DNA of 64,000 nt, taken from the NCBI RefSeq assembly GCF_001618865.1, contig NZ_CP015136.1, positions 1,523,001 to 1,587,000 on the forward strand, read 5' to 3'. The position numbers and the translations under genes were made by a program. Below are positions 8,101 to 16,456 of this stretch, piece after piece; within the stretch, counting starts at the first letter, position 1, and each line of letters begins with the position of its first letter. The notes under the pieces were generated by a model, which saw only the letters and a list, made by a program, of their open reading frames with translations, was not told the origin of the DNA and did not search any database. This DNA comes from Luteitalea pratensis. GTDB lineage: Bacteria; Acidobacteriota; Vicinamibacteria; Vicinamibacterales; Vicinamibacteraceae.

Positions 8101-9714
8101 ATCCAGAGCTTCGAAAAGGGCGCCTACGACGATCACCACCTCAACGTGCTCCAGAGTCTGGCCTCCTATGCCGGCGTCGCCATCGACAACGCGAGTGCGT
8201 ACCGGCAACTGAACGAGCAGGAGCACGAGATCCGCCGCCTGTTCGAGGATGCCGAACGCGCGCGCACGGCGGCCGAGGAGGCCGACGCCGCCAAGAGCGC
8301 CTTCCTCTCCACCGTGAGCCACGAACTGCGCACGCCGCTCACGTCCGTGCTCGGCTTCGCGAAGATCATCAAGAAGCGTCTCGAGGAACGCATCTTTCCG
8401 CTGGTGCCGACCGACGACCGCAAGGTGGCCCAGACCATCAAGCAGGTCGACGACAACCTCAAGGTCGTGGTCAGCGAAGGCGAACGCCTGACCAAGCTGA
8501 TTGACGATGTGCTGGACCTGGCGAAGATCGAGGCCGGCAAGCTCGAATGGCACATGGGCGATGTGTCGATCGCCGAGGTCATCGATCACGCCACCAACGC
8601 CACGTCCTCGCTCCTGGACCAGAAGGCTCTCCGCCTCGTCAAGGATGTCGGCCCGGACCTGCCGGCGATCACGGGTGACCGCGATCGCCTCGTGCAGGTC
8701 GTGATCAACCTGATCTCCAATGCGGTGAAGTTCACCGATGCCGGCTCGGTGACATGCCGCGCCGTCCGGCAGGGCAGCGATCTGATCGTCAGCGTCGTGG
8801 ACACCGGCATGGGCATCGCCCCTGCGGACCAGCCGAAGGTCTTCGAGCGCTTCAAGCAGGTTGGCGACACGCTCACCGACAAACCGAAGGGCACGGGCCT
8901 GGGCCTGCCGATCTGTCGCGAGATCATCGAGCATCACGGCGGCCGGGTGTGGGTCGAGAGCGCACTGGGGCAGGGCAGCACGTTCTCGTTCGGTCTGCCG
9001 CTGAATGCGGCCGATGCCGCCGGACTTCCCGCGACCGGCCCGGTGGAATTGGCGGCCCTCATTCGCCAGTTGCGCGACCAGGTGGCCGTCACCAATCCAC
9101 GCACCGCCGACCGGACGCCGCGCATCCTCGTGGTGGACGACGAGGCGAACATTCGTGACCTGCTCACGCAGGAGTTCACCGAGGCCGGCTACGCCGTCAG
9201 CACCGCAGTCAACGGCCGCGACGCGATCGCCAGGGTTCGTGCCGAACGGCCGGACCTGATCGTGCTCGACGTGATGATGCCGGAGATGAACGGCTTCGAC
9301 GTCGCCGCGGTGCTGAAGAACGACCCCGTCACGATGGACATCCCGATCGTGATCCTGTCGATCGTGCAGGACCGCGAACGCGGCTACCGGGTCGGCGTCG
9401 ATCGCTACCTGACCAAGCCGATTGATACCGACCTGCTGTTTCGTGAGGTCGGCGCGCTGATCGAGCAGAAGAAATCGCACAAGCGCGTGCTCGTGGTCGA
9501 CGAAGACTCGTCGACGGTCAAGACCCTGACCGACGTGCTCTCGACACGCGGCTACAGCGTCGTCGAGGCGCGCGCCGACGACATCGTCGAGCGGGCCATG
9601 GCGCTGCAGCCAGACATCATCCTGCTCAATGCCGTGGCCTCTGGCACCCATGCGGTGCGGATGCTGCGCTTTGAGAAGGGCCTCGAGAACGTTCTGTTCC
9701 TCGTGTATCAGTAG
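5149..9714 (+). CDS. Giant hybrid histidine kinase (propeller sensor, GAF, HK, two receivers)
   Basis: 1521 aa. Signal peptide ~1-25; a periplasmic two-component-regulator propeller ~60-700 with repeated blade motifs (GLPNNSVYYAMVDREGALWV is typical); Y_Y_Y domain ~715-785; membrane helix ~791-812; coiled linker; GAF domain ~860-1020. The HisKA box SHELRTPL has phospho-acceptor H1058. The HATPase domain has an N box (INLISNAVKF), DTGMGIAP and GTGLGLPI. Receiver 1 begins near 1325 with acceptor D1374 (LIVLDVMMPEMNG). A second, shorter receiver-like domain begins near 1446, but its acceptor position is N1494 (IILLNAVASG) and the segment after beta-4 is cut short. It senses a periplasmic ligand, often a polysaccharide in this family. 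A CheY-like receiver starts 9 bases downstream. Confidence 0.93.
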   Translation: MSSRVTLFFVIAVVLAASPASRALQSPSPAVPASAAPTPATPVASGAPTRRHPEEGLPFIRTYRPAEVGAAEQNWCVVQDANGVLYFGSAAGIATYDGVTWRLIEFGYSAVRALAIGPDGTIYAGTGNDFGYLAIDPAGKQAFVSLHAKVPADAREHADVWRIYVDGPRVHFVANRAIYTLEGGRIRVIKASTRFNRAGFVNGRLYVPVRESGLHVLEGGALRLLPGTKAIGNEVTLVILPFGDQRLLIGTRLDGFYLYDGTALTPFSTDFDDWLKRANLYRGFVLPDGTYALATLSAGLVLMDRAGHQRLALDETMGLPNNSVYYAMVDREGALWVTNRQGIARIDYASPASTFGVATGYKVATSFARHEGRLYSSLADGAQYLVPAQGDQPARFERITNVTRQCWSLARMPDSSGKPTALVLACSDGLYEVRGGAAIPIRAPADGTFSAAYLLHSRVDSTRIWVALSDGLASFRRVDGQWIDEGRVEGVTGDVRSLAEAPDGTLWGGTLLNGVHRLTFGTRPSPGSPRPTATATFFRSGTHGLDQGGVGVFGTREGIFFVVSAVSRQATVARFDAAASAFVRDEVLSSLPYDRFRNSFGLVDRPGGGLFANFGYGLAVLARRTDGTWAVDSTRFARLGRMPGFAMYVDDDDVAWIDAGEELIRFDLTRAAAPVPANDALVRRVTTGHGALLFGGVGTITAPRLPAATSSLRFEFAAPTFIDDKSTVYQTKLDGLEADWSEWSPEARRDVSMMVFGDYRFRVRARSATGHVAEAAPFAFTILAPWYRTWWAYGGYALLVGALLFGSSRLMRRRVVAKERARAQFAEARLRAEAAEQLAATESEGKKQVELLSEIGREITASLDIDTIFGKLYERVNQLADADVFGVGLYHPERHEIEYRLAIEDGMRYAPYTRDTSNRDQLPVWCIEHKAPIVINDMLAEHGKYLSRYDEQRRPLEDGSMSKAPQSVIYVPLLSKDRVLGVITIQSFEKGAYDDHHLNVLQSLASYAGVAIDNASAYRQLNEQEHEIRRLFEDAERARTAAEEADAAKSAFLSTVSHELRTPLTSVLGFAKIIKKRLEERIFPLVPTDDRKVAQTIKQVDDNLKVVVSEGERLTKLIDDVLDLAKIEAGKLEWHMGDVSIAEVIDHATNATSSLLDQKALRLVKDVGPDLPAITGDRDRLVQVVINLISNAVKFTDAGSVTCRAVRQGSDLIVSVVDTGMGIAPADQPKVFERFKQVGDTLTDKPKGTGLGLPICREIIEHHGGRVWVESALGQGSTFSFGLPLNAADAAGLPATGPVELAALIRQLRDQVAVTNPRTADRTPRILVVDDEANIRDLLTQEFTEAGYAVSTAVNGRDAIARVRAERPDLIVLDVMMPEMNGFDVAAVLKNDPVTMDIPIVILSIVQDRERGYRVGVDRYLTKPIDTDLLFREVGALIEQKKSHKRVLVVDEDSSTVKTLTDVLSTRGYSVVEARADDIVERAMALQPDIILLNAVASGTHAVRMLRFEKGLENVLFLVYQ

Positions 9715-9722
9715 GAGATTGC

Positions 9723-10097
9723 GTGAGCACCATCCTGATCGTGGACGATGAGGCGCACCTGCGTAGCCTCATCCAGCAGACCCTCGAGGAACTCGAAGAC
9801 GAGGGCGTCGAGTTGATCATGGCCAGCAACGGCGAGGAGGCCATCGCGAAGATCGAGGAGGTGCGTCCGAACCTCGTGTTCCTCGACGTGATGATGCCGA
9901 AGCTGAGTGGATTCGACGTGTGTCGTCGCGCCAAGCATGACCTCGGCCTGTCCGACGTGCACATCGTCCTGCTCACCGCCAAGGGACAGGAGTTCGATCG
10001 GCAGAAGGGCCAGGAGGTCGGCGCCGACCTCTACATGACCAAGCCATTCGATCCGGATGCGCTGCTTGCGAAGGCACGCGAGGTGCTCGCACTCTGA
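9723..10097 (+). CDS. Stand-alone CheY-like response regulator
   Basis: 124 aa, GTG start 8 bases after the hybrid kinase stop. It is a single receiver domain with the acidic pair in ILIVDDEAH, phospho-acceptor D55 (LVFLDVMMPKLSG), T85 (LLTAKGQ) and K107 (MTKPFDPDALL). There is no output domain, so it must act by protein-protein contact or as a phosphorelay intermediate. Its gene overlaps the following phosphatase gene by one base (TGATG), which suggests that the receiver passes the signal from the hybrid kinase to the SpoIIE-type phosphatase. That link is inference from gene order. Confidence 0.92.
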   Translation: MSTILIVDDEAHLRSLIQQTLEELEDEGVELIMASNGEEAIAKIEEVRPNLVFLDVMMPKLSGFDVCRRAKHDLGLSDVHIVLLTAKGQEFDRQKGQEVGADLYMTKPFDPDALLAKAREVLAL

Positions 10098-11680
10098 TGG
10101 CGCGCATCGCCCTCAGGCAGGTCATCGGACGGCACCAGGAGGCGTGTGCGCTGGTCGACACCGTCGCCGGGGCGCTCGGCGTGCCCGTGTCGATCGAGGA
10201 CCTCGAGGGGCGCGTGCTGCAAGGTGCCGCTGGCGCCAACGGTGCGACGCGGTTCCCCGTGCAGCACGACGATCAGCCGCTCGGGTGGGTATCCGGGCCG
10301 CCCTCGGCTGGCGCGGTCGCGTCGCTGCTCGACCATCTCGTGGCACGCGAGGTCGAGCGCAAGGCGCTCGGCGCCGAAGTGCTGCATCTGTACCGCGAGA
10401 TCAACCTGATTTACAGCTTCTCGGAGAAGCTGGCCGCGTTGCTCGATGTCGAGCGCGTCGCGGCGCTGACGTTGCGGGAGGCACGCCACCTCATTGTCGC
10501 GACCGATGGCACGATCCTCCTGCTCGACGAGTCGTCGGGGGGACTCACGTCGGTTGCCAGTTTTGGCGAGGAGATGACGCGTCTGTCGCAGTTCCGGCGT
10601 GGCACCGGCATCATCGGCGCGGTGGCCGAAGCTGGTGTCGCCGAGATCGTCAACGACCTCGAGGACGACGCGCGACGAGCCGTGCGCGATACGACGCTGC
10701 GCGCGCTGATCGCCGCGCCGCTCAAGGTCGGCGAGCGCGTGATTGGCGTGGTGGCTCTGGGCAGCACCGTGCCGATGGCCTACACCGCTGCCGAACTCAA
10801 GCTGCTGACGACCCTCGGCCTGCAGGCGGCCACCGCCATCGAGAACGCCCGGCTGTTCGAGCGCACCATCCATGCCGCGCAGGAGCGCGAGCGCCTGCTG
10901 GCGCTCCACAAGGAGGCGGAGGTCGTGCGGGCGAAGCTCGAAAGCGAGCTCACGCTCGCGGCGCGCATCCAGGCGGACCTGTTTCCGTCATCGCTTCCGC
11001 GTGTGCCCGGGTACGAACTCGCCGCCCGCAATCGTCCGGCCCGCCAGTGCGGCGGAGATTACTACGACGCGTTGCCGGTGCCGACGACCGATGGACGGTT
11101 GTTGCTCTGTGTCGCCGATGTCGCGGGCAAGGGCCTGCCAGCCGCGCTGGTCATGAGCAACATGCAGGCGACGCTGCGGGCGCTGCTCGGACGCGTGCAG
11201 TCGATGCCCGAACTTGCGTGGCAGGCAAGTGACCTGCTGTACGCGTCGACCTCGCCGGAGAAGTACGTGACCGCGGCGCTCGTCGATCTGCAGCCGTCCA
11301 CGGGCGCCATCACGTGGGTCGGTGCGGGGCACCTCGACAACGTGATCATGCGGGCGGACGGCGAGGCCGTGTCCCTGGTCTCGACGGGCATGCCGCTCGG
11401 CCTGCTGCCGCCGTTGCTGCCGTACGGCGAGGCGGCACACGATCTCGCGCCGGGTGACACGCTGGTGTTGTTCTCGGACGGCGTCACCGAGGCGCAGGGC
11501 GAGGATGGCGAGGAGTTCGGCGAAGGACGGCTGCTCGCCGTCCTCCGGCAGTCGTCAGCGACACCGCTCCCCGAGTTGATCGACCGCGTCTTCATGGAGA
11601 TCGACGCGTTTGCGGGAGGGGCGCCGCAGTTCGACGACATCACGATGCTCGTGGTGCGCCGGCTGCCGGTGTCCGCGTAG
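10097..11680 (+). CDS. GAF-domain SpoIIE/PP2C-type serine phosphatase
   Basis: 527 aa. Residues ~1-95 form an N-terminal region of unclear fold, ~120-270 a GAF domain, then a helical linker and a SpoIIE-type PPM phosphatase domain from ~300 to the end. Phosphatase motifs are AARIQADLFPSSLP, CGGDYYDALPV, LLLCVADVAGKGLPAALVMS, VGAGHLDNVIM, LVLFSDGVTEAQ and FDDITMLVVRR, containing the metal-binding aspartates. RsbU/SpoIIE enzymes dephosphorylate anti-anti-sigma factors or related partners. No anti-sigma or anti-anti-sigma gene is adjacent. The gene order kinase-receiver-phosphatase suggests control by receiver phosphorylation. Whether this trio touches the T6SS genes that begin 560 bases downstream cannot be decided from sequence. 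Confidence 0.9.
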   Translation: MARIALRQVIGRHQEACALVDTVAGALGVPVSIEDLEGRVLQGAAGANGATRFPVQHDDQPLGWVSGPPSAGAVASLLDHLVAREVERKALGAEVLHLYREINLIYSFSEKLAALLDVERVAALTLREARHLIVATDGTILLLDESSGGLTSVASFGEEMTRLSQFRRGTGIIGAVAEAGVAEIVNDLEDDARRAVRDTTLRALIAAPLKVGERVIGVVALGSTVPMAYTAAELKLLTTLGLQAATAIENARLFERTIHAAQERERLLALHKEAEVVRAKLESELTLAARIQADLFPSSLPRVPGYELAARNRPARQCGGDYYDALPVPTTDGRLLLCVADVAGKGLPAALVMSNMQATLRALLGRVQSMPELAWQASDLLYASTSPEKYVTAALVDLQPSTGAITWVGAGHLDNVIMRADGEAVSLVSTGMPLGLLPPLLPYGEAAHDLAPGDTLVLFSDGVTEAQGEDGEEFGEGRLLAVLRQSSATPLPELIDRVFMEIDAFAGGAPQFDDITMLVVRRLPVSA

Positions 11681-11732
11681 CTGCCGCGGCATGGTGGGCG
11701 TGTGTCGCACGACGTCGTTCAGGCGCGATGAC

Positions 11733-12131
11733 TCAGCGCTTCTTCGCCGCGGCCCGTCGTCGCGACGGACGGGCGGCGTCCTCGGCGGCACGCACCCTGG
11801 CGATGCGCGTGATGAGCGCGGTCGGCACGGCGACGTCGAGCGGGAAGCGGATGGTGCCCTTGCCGTTGTATTCGTACGGCGCCAGCGCGTCGCCGAGTGC
11901 CGCCACCAGTGTGGCGGTCGCGGGATAGACCGAGTAGTGCGCGGCGAACGCGGCGCAGTAGAGGACCGCGTGGCCGTCGATCTTGAAGGTGGGAATGCCG
12001 TAGGAGATCGACTCCGCGGCCCCAGGCAGACCCGTACGGATGGCTGCGACCACGCGCGTCAGGGCCGTCCTCTGCGTCTGGCCGAGGGCCGCGAGGTAGG
12101 CTTCGATTGATGGCACGTTCGGACGACTCAT
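11733..12131 (-). CDS. DUF1801/iron-chaperone-like (YdhG-type) protein
   Basis: 132 aa. The start at 12131 is fixed by a clear ribosome-binding site (GGAGG, 6 bases upstream) and gives MSRPNVPSIEAYLAALGQTQ. The central motif ESISYGIPTFKIDGHAVLYCAAFAAHYSVYP is typical of DUF1801/YdhG-like small proteins, which have a fold related to frataxin-like or StART-like chaperones. The C-terminus is a basic tail (RPSRRRAAAKKR) that could bind nucleic acid. It is a reverse-strand single gene between the signalling genes and the T6SS cluster, divergent from tagH. The cellular role is uncertain. Confidence 0.75.
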   Translation of the reverse strand: MSRPNVPSIEAYLAALGQTQRTALTRVVAAIRTGLPGAAESISYGIPTFKIDGHAVLYCAAFAAHYSVYPATATLVAALGDALAPYEYNGKGTIRFPLDVAVPTALITRIARVRAAEDAARPSRRRAAAKKR

Positions 12132-12242
12132 GGGGGTTCCTCCTCCCCGGCGTCGCGGCGGCCGAGCGGGTCGCGACACGTGGAGCATATCGCCCCGTCA
12201 GCGCCCTGAACTTGGGTTACACTCCCGGCACCGGAGCACGGC

Positions 12243-13742
12243 GTGGGCCTCATACTCGAACTTGTTTCCTCAGGCGCCGAGCAACCTCCCGCCGTGACCC
12301 GGAAGGTCATCGGCGCCGAGGGCGGCACGATCGGACGTGCCAAGCACAGCGACTGGGTCCTGCCCGACAGCAAGGTCTCGTCGAGGCACGCGCGGATCAC
12401 CTACGAGCACTCGACCTACTACATCGAGGACACCAGCACGAACGGCATCTACCTGAACTCCCCGGACAACCGCCTCGACCCGGGGCGACTCTACCCGCTA
12501 CATGCCGGCGAGCGCCTGCTCATTCAGCCATACGAGATCCTCGTGTCGATCGTCAGTGACCGCGACGAGACACGGCTCCGCCCCGCGGTGCTGGCGCCGC
12601 CGCCCAGCGTCACGAGCGACCCGTTCAGGTTCGACGAACCGTTCGGGGTCGTGCCAGGCGCATCGACGGCTCCGGCGCGCAACGATCCCTTTGCGCTGCA
12701 CCAGATCCCGCATCCGGAAGATGAACTCGATCCGCTGAAGTTGCTCGATCCCGGGCCGCCGGAGCGGGTGGCCCCAGCCGCCCCTGCGGTGAAGGATCTC
12801 GGCGGCGGCTCGCCGTTGGACGGACACTTCCGGCCGCCCGCCGTCATCCTGCCTCCGCCGGCACCGAAACCCACGCCGCCACCGGTCGGGACCTTCATCC
12901 CCGACGACTACAACCCGCTGGCTCCGGAGACCGGCGTACGACTCGTGCACGACACGCCGCCGCCCTTCGACCTGGCGGACATCCCTGTGCTGCCGCCGCC
13001 GATCGCTCCAGGTGGCGGCACGGTGGAGCAGCAGCCGGACACGGCGCCGCCGTTCGAGGCCGCGGCGCCAGTCGCCGGACCGGCGTGGCCGGGGCCACCC
13101 CCGGTCGAGCGGGAGCCGTCGCCCCCGCCAATCGCCTGGCCGAAGACGCCCGTCGCAGGTGACCTTGCCGGCGTCCTGGCTGCCGCCGGTTTGCAGAACG
13201 TGCCGGTGACGCCGGAACTCGCGCAGAAGTTCGGTGAGATTCTCCGCGTCGTTGTGTCGGGTGTCATGGATGTGCTCCGCTCGCGGCACCACGTGAAGGA
13301 CGAGTTCCGCATGCGCATGACCTCGTACAGGCCGGTGGACAACAATCCACTCAAGTTCTCGGTGAACGTCGAGGACGCCCTGCACAACCTGCTGGTGAAG
13401 CGCAACGTGGCGTACCTGGGACCGGTCGAGGCGTTTCAGGACGCGTTCGACGACCTCCGCAACCACCAACTCGCGATGCTCGCGGGCATGCGAGTCGCGT
13501 TCGAGACCACCCTGGCGGAGTTCGATCCGGATCGTCTCCAGGAGCAGTTCGACCGGCGTCTCGGCAAGAACTCGGTCTTCGCCGTCGGGGCGAAGATGCG
13601 GTATTGGGATCTCTTCCGTGAACATCGCGAGGAGATCGCGCGGGACCCGGATGCCGCCTTCCGCCGCCTGTTCGGCGATGCCTTCACGCGCGCGTACGAA
13701 GAGCAGCTGAAGCGGTTGAAGGACGGACAGGGTCGAGGGTAG
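12243..13742 (+). CDS. tagH: T6SS FHA-domain protein TagH (Fha/ImpI)
   Basis: 499 aa, GTG start with GGAG 7 bases upstream. The N-terminal FHA domain (~20-100) has all phosphothreonine-binding positions: R32 (TIGRAKHSDW), S47/R48/H49 (VSSRHARI) and T66-N67-G68 (STNGIYLNS). A Pro-rich disordered linker runs ~110-310. The C-terminal TagH domain (~320-495) contains VVVSGVMDVLRSRHHVKDEF and ends in the RLFGDAFTRAYEEQ motif. In Pseudomonas and Agrobacterium, Fha binds a threonine phosphorylated by PpkA and promotes assembly of the membrane complex. This is the first gene of the T6SS run and is followed by tssK, tssL and tssM; a kinase (47778) and phosphatase (19918) partner are in this window. Confidence 0.93.
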   Translation: MGLILELVSSGAEQPPAVTRKVIGAEGGTIGRAKHSDWVLPDSKVSSRHARITYEHSTYYIEDTSTNGIYLNSPDNRLDPGRLYPLHAGERLLIQPYEILVSIVSDRDETRLRPAVLAPPPSVTSDPFRFDEPFGVVPGASTAPARNDPFALHQIPHPEDELDPLKLLDPGPPERVAPAAPAVKDLGGGSPLDGHFRPPAVILPPPAPKPTPPPVGTFIPDDYNPLAPETGVRLVHDTPPPFDLADIPVLPPPIAPGGGTVEQQPDTAPPFEAAAPVAGPAWPGPPPVEREPSPPPIAWPKTPVAGDLAGVLAAAGLQNVPVTPELAQKFGEILRVVVSGVMDVLRSRHHVKDEFRMRMTSYRPVDNNPLKFSVNVEDALHNLLVKRNVAYLGPVEAFQDAFDDLRNHQLAMLAGMRVAFETTLAEFDPDRLQEQFDRRLGKNSVFAVGAKMRYWDLFREHREEIARDPDAAFRRLFGDAFTRAYEEQLKRLKDGQGRG

Positions 13743-13778
13743 GACACCACTTTCTGCGGGGGCGCCGTTCACGGGAGC

Positions 13779-15110
13779 ATGTCTTTCAACAGAGTTGTCT
13801 GGTCCGAGGGGCTGTTCCTGCGCCCGCAGCATTTTCAGCAGCAGGATCGCTACATGGAGCGCTTCGTCGAGACGCGCTGCCAGGGGCTGATCCCGCATGC
13901 CTGGGGATTCACCGAAGTGGAACTCGAACGCGATCTCCTGGGGATCGGCAAGTTCGGTGTCCGCCGCGCATCGGGGGTGTTCCCTGACGGGACCCCGTTT
14001 CGTCTTGCCGTCGACGACCCGCTGCCGCCGGCGCTGGAGATCGACGTGCAGGTGCGCGATCAGCTCGTGTACCTGGCCGTCCCCTTGCGCCGCGTCGGCG
14101 AGCCGGAATTCGAACGCCCCGATGCGGCCGATCGCATGGCGCGGCACCAGATCCGCGAGTGGGAAGCGCGCGACACGACATCGGCCAGCGGTGATTCCGC
14201 GCCGGTCGAGGTCGGGGCTCTGAGCACGCGCCTGTTGCTGGCCTCGCAGGTGACCGACGCGTACGCCACGATTCCGATCGCGCACATCGCGGAAGCGCGG
14301 CCCGACAAGCGCGTGCTGCTCGACGACAGCTTCATGCCGACGGTGCTGCATGCACGGGCCGCAACGCGCCTGGCCACGTTTGCCTCGGAGCTGCTGGGGC
14401 TCCTGCACCAGCGCGGCGACGCCCTCGGTGGCCGCGTCGCGGCCACCGGGCGCGGCGCGGCCGCGGAATTTGCCGAGTTCCTGATGCTCCAGGCGATCAA
14501 CCGCTACGAGCCGCTGCTGGCGCACCATGCCGACACCGGCGGCGTCCATCCGGAGCAGCTCTACGAACTGTTCGTGTCGATTGCCGGCGAGATGGCGACG
14601 TTCACGAGCATCTCCAAACGCCCGCCCGCCTTTCCCGGCTACCGTCACGATCGCCTGCGCGAGTCGTTCGAGCCGGTGATGGCGGCGCTGCGCGCGGCCT
14701 TCGCGGCCGAGATGGTGCAGGTGGCCATCCCGATTCCGATCGAGACGAAGAAGTACGGCATCAGCGTCGCGCTCGTCAGCGAACGCGCCCTCTACAGCAG
14801 TGCCGTGTTCGTGCTCGCGGCGCGCGCCGACGTACCATCCGAGGAACTGCGTCGCAGTTTTCCCTCACAGCTCAAGGTGGGGCCCGTCGAACGGATCGCG
14901 GACCTCGTGCGCCTCGGCCTGCCGGGTGTGCCGGTGCTGCCGCTGCCTGTCGCGCCGCGGCAGATCCCGTTCCATGCCGGCTCCGCGTACTTCGAGCTGG
15001 ATCAAAGCAGTGAGTTGTGGGAGCAGCTGAAGACGTCGGGCGGCGTGGCGCTTCACGTCGCCGGAAGTTTCCCCGGCCTCGCGATGGAGTTCTGGGCGAT
15101 CCGTACCTGA
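13779..15110 (+). CDS. tssK: T6SS baseplate subunit TssK
   Basis: 443 aa, the usual TssK length. It opens with the family signature VVWSEGLFLRPQHFQQQDRY and matches along its length, including LSTRLLLASQV, HPEQLYELFVSIAGEMATF and the C-terminal FELDQSSELWEQL. TssK forms trimers that link the baseplate wedges (TssE-F-G) to the TssL-TssM membrane complex and recruits them to the inner membrane. It lies 36 bases after tagH and 14 bases before tssL, in one operon. Confidence 0.96.
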   Translation: MSFNRVVWSEGLFLRPQHFQQQDRYMERFVETRCQGLIPHAWGFTEVELERDLLGIGKFGVRRASGVFPDGTPFRLAVDDPLPPALEIDVQVRDQLVYLAVPLRRVGEPEFERPDAADRMARHQIREWEARDTTSASGDSAPVEVGALSTRLLLASQVTDAYATIPIAHIAEARPDKRVLLDDSFMPTVLHARAATRLATFASELLGLLHQRGDALGGRVAATGRGAAAEFAEFLMLQAINRYEPLLAHHADTGGVHPEQLYELFVSIAGEMATFTSISKRPPAFPGYRHDRLRESFEPVMAALRAAFAAEMVQVAIPIPIETKKYGISVALVSERALYSSAVFVLAARADVPSEELRRSFPSQLKVGPVERIADLVRLGLPGVPVLPLPVAPRQIPFHAGSAYFELDQSSELWEQLKTSGGVALHVAGSFPGLAMEFWAIRT

Positions 15111-15124
15111 CGGGGAGTCACACG

Positions 15125-16423
15125 ATGATCGACGGCGACGATCCATTCAAGACACAAGACGCGACCGTGATCCGCCCGCGGCCCGGTGCGGGCAAGCGGG
15201 GCGTGAGCGACCCTCTCGGGGCGCGGCCGACGATGATGCCGATGCCCGCGCCGGTGCCCGTGCCCGAGGCGGCACGTGAAGGCCTGGCGATCGGGCTCAA
15301 TCCGCTGGTGCAGGCGGCCAGCCCGCTGCTCCGGCTCGCCGGGCACGCGCGCGCCGCCTACTCGTCGCTCGACATCCCCGATATTCGCCGGCAGGCGCTC
15401 GACGACATCCGATCGTTCGAGGATCGGGCGCGCGCGGCCGGTGTCGCTCACGAGATCGTCCTGGCGGCGCGGTACGTGCTGTGTGCCACCGTCGACGAAG
15501 CGGTCATGTCCACGCCCGGCGGCTCGCAGAGCGAATGGGCCCAGAATCCCCTGCTGGTCGCGCTGCATCGCGAGGCATGGGGCGGCGAGAAGTTCTTCGA
15601 GATGCTGGACCGCATCGGGCGGGACCCGGGCCGGCACATCGACCTGATGGAACTGCAGTACGTGTGCCTCGCGCTCGGCTTCATGGGCAAGTACCACACG
15701 ATGGACCGCGGCCACGAGCGGCTGGCGGAGGTCCGCGCCGGCCTCTATCGCACGATCCGCAGCCAGCGGGGCAAGCCCCCGACCGAACTCGCCCTGCGAT
15801 GGAAGGGCCTCGAGGACCGGCGCAACCGGTTGGTGCAGTACATCCCGTGGTGGGTCGCTGCGGTCGGCGTCGTCGCGATCCTGATTGCGACCTTCACGTT
15901 GTACCAGTCGCGGCTCGCCGGACTCGCGGCCCCCATCCATCTCGAACTCTCGAAGGCGGACCTGCAGACACCCGCACCCGCGCTGGCGCCGGCACGCCCG
16001 TCGTCAGGTCCGACACTGAAACAGCTGCTGGCGCCGGAGGAAGGACGGGGCGCGGTGCAGATCGACGAGGCTGGCGGTCGCACCACGGTGACGCTGCTCG
16101 GCGCCGATCTGTTCGCCTCGGGTCGCGCGGAGTTGAACCCTTCCTACACGGACACGTTGCACAGCATTGCCTCCGCCCTCAACAAGGTGCCTGGCCGCGT
16201 CGAGATCAACGGACACACCGACGACCAGCCGCTCCGCTCGTTCCGGTACCGCGACAACTATGAACTGTCGCGCGAGCGCGCCGTCAGCGTGGTCGACGTG
16301 CTGAAGCGCACGATCGACAGTCCCGCCCGCCTGCGCGTGCAGGGCAAGGGATCGTCCGAACCCAAGTACGAAGACCGGGCGCGCAACCGCCGCGTGGAAA
16401 TCATCCACGTGCGCGGCACCTAG
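15125..16423 (+). CDS. tssL: T6SS inner-membrane protein TssL (DotU/IcmH) with OmpA domain
   Basis: 432 aa. Residues ~1-50 are a disordered Pro-rich head. Residues ~55-235 are the DotU/IcmH cytoplasmic domain (NPLVQAASPLLRLAG, CATVDEAVMSTPGGSQSEWA, LVALHREAWGGEKFFEML, ELQYVCLALGFMGKY). One membrane helix spans ~242-262. A periplasmic OmpA-like domain occupies ~325-432 (VEINGHTDDQPLR and RARNRRVEIIHV bind diaminopimelate-containing peptidoglycan in this family). This is an extended TssL that anchors the secretion complex to the cell wall directly. Since no tssJ lipoprotein gene is present nearby, the wall-binding domain may carry more of the anchoring load. Confidence 0.95.
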   Translation: MIDGDDPFKTQDATVIRPRPGAGKRGVSDPLGARPTMMPMPAPVPVPEAAREGLAIGLNPLVQAASPLLRLAGHARAAYSSLDIPDIRRQALDDIRSFEDRARAAGVAHEIVLAARYVLCATVDEAVMSTPGGSQSEWAQNPLLVALHREAWGGEKFFEMLDRIGRDPGRHIDLMELQYVCLALGFMGKYHTMDRGHERLAEVRAGLYRTIRSQRGKPPTELALRWKGLEDRRNRLVQYIPWWVAAVGVVAILIATFTLYQSRLAGLAAPIHLELSKADLQTPAPALAPARPSSGPTLKQLLAPEEGRGAVQIDEAGGRTTVTLLGADLFASGRAELNPSYTDTLHSIASALNKVPGRVEINGHTDDQPLRSFRYRDNYELSRERAVSVVDVLKRTIDSPARLRVQGKGSSEPKYEDRARNRRVEIIHVRGT

Positions 16424-16456
16424 CGCGCGGTCCCGGATTGCCAGGCGGTTTCACTT

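Noticed and set aside
6730-9651. A 973-codon open frame on the reverse strand inside the hybrid kinase gene
   Set aside because: It mirrors the kinase gene in antisense, has low-complexity Arg/His/Val-rich sequence with no recognisable domain, and such frames are expected opposite G+C-rich genes.
12498-14648. A 716-codon reverse-strand open frame opposite tagH and tssK
   Set aside because: It is an antisense shadow of two recognised genes and lacks any family signature.
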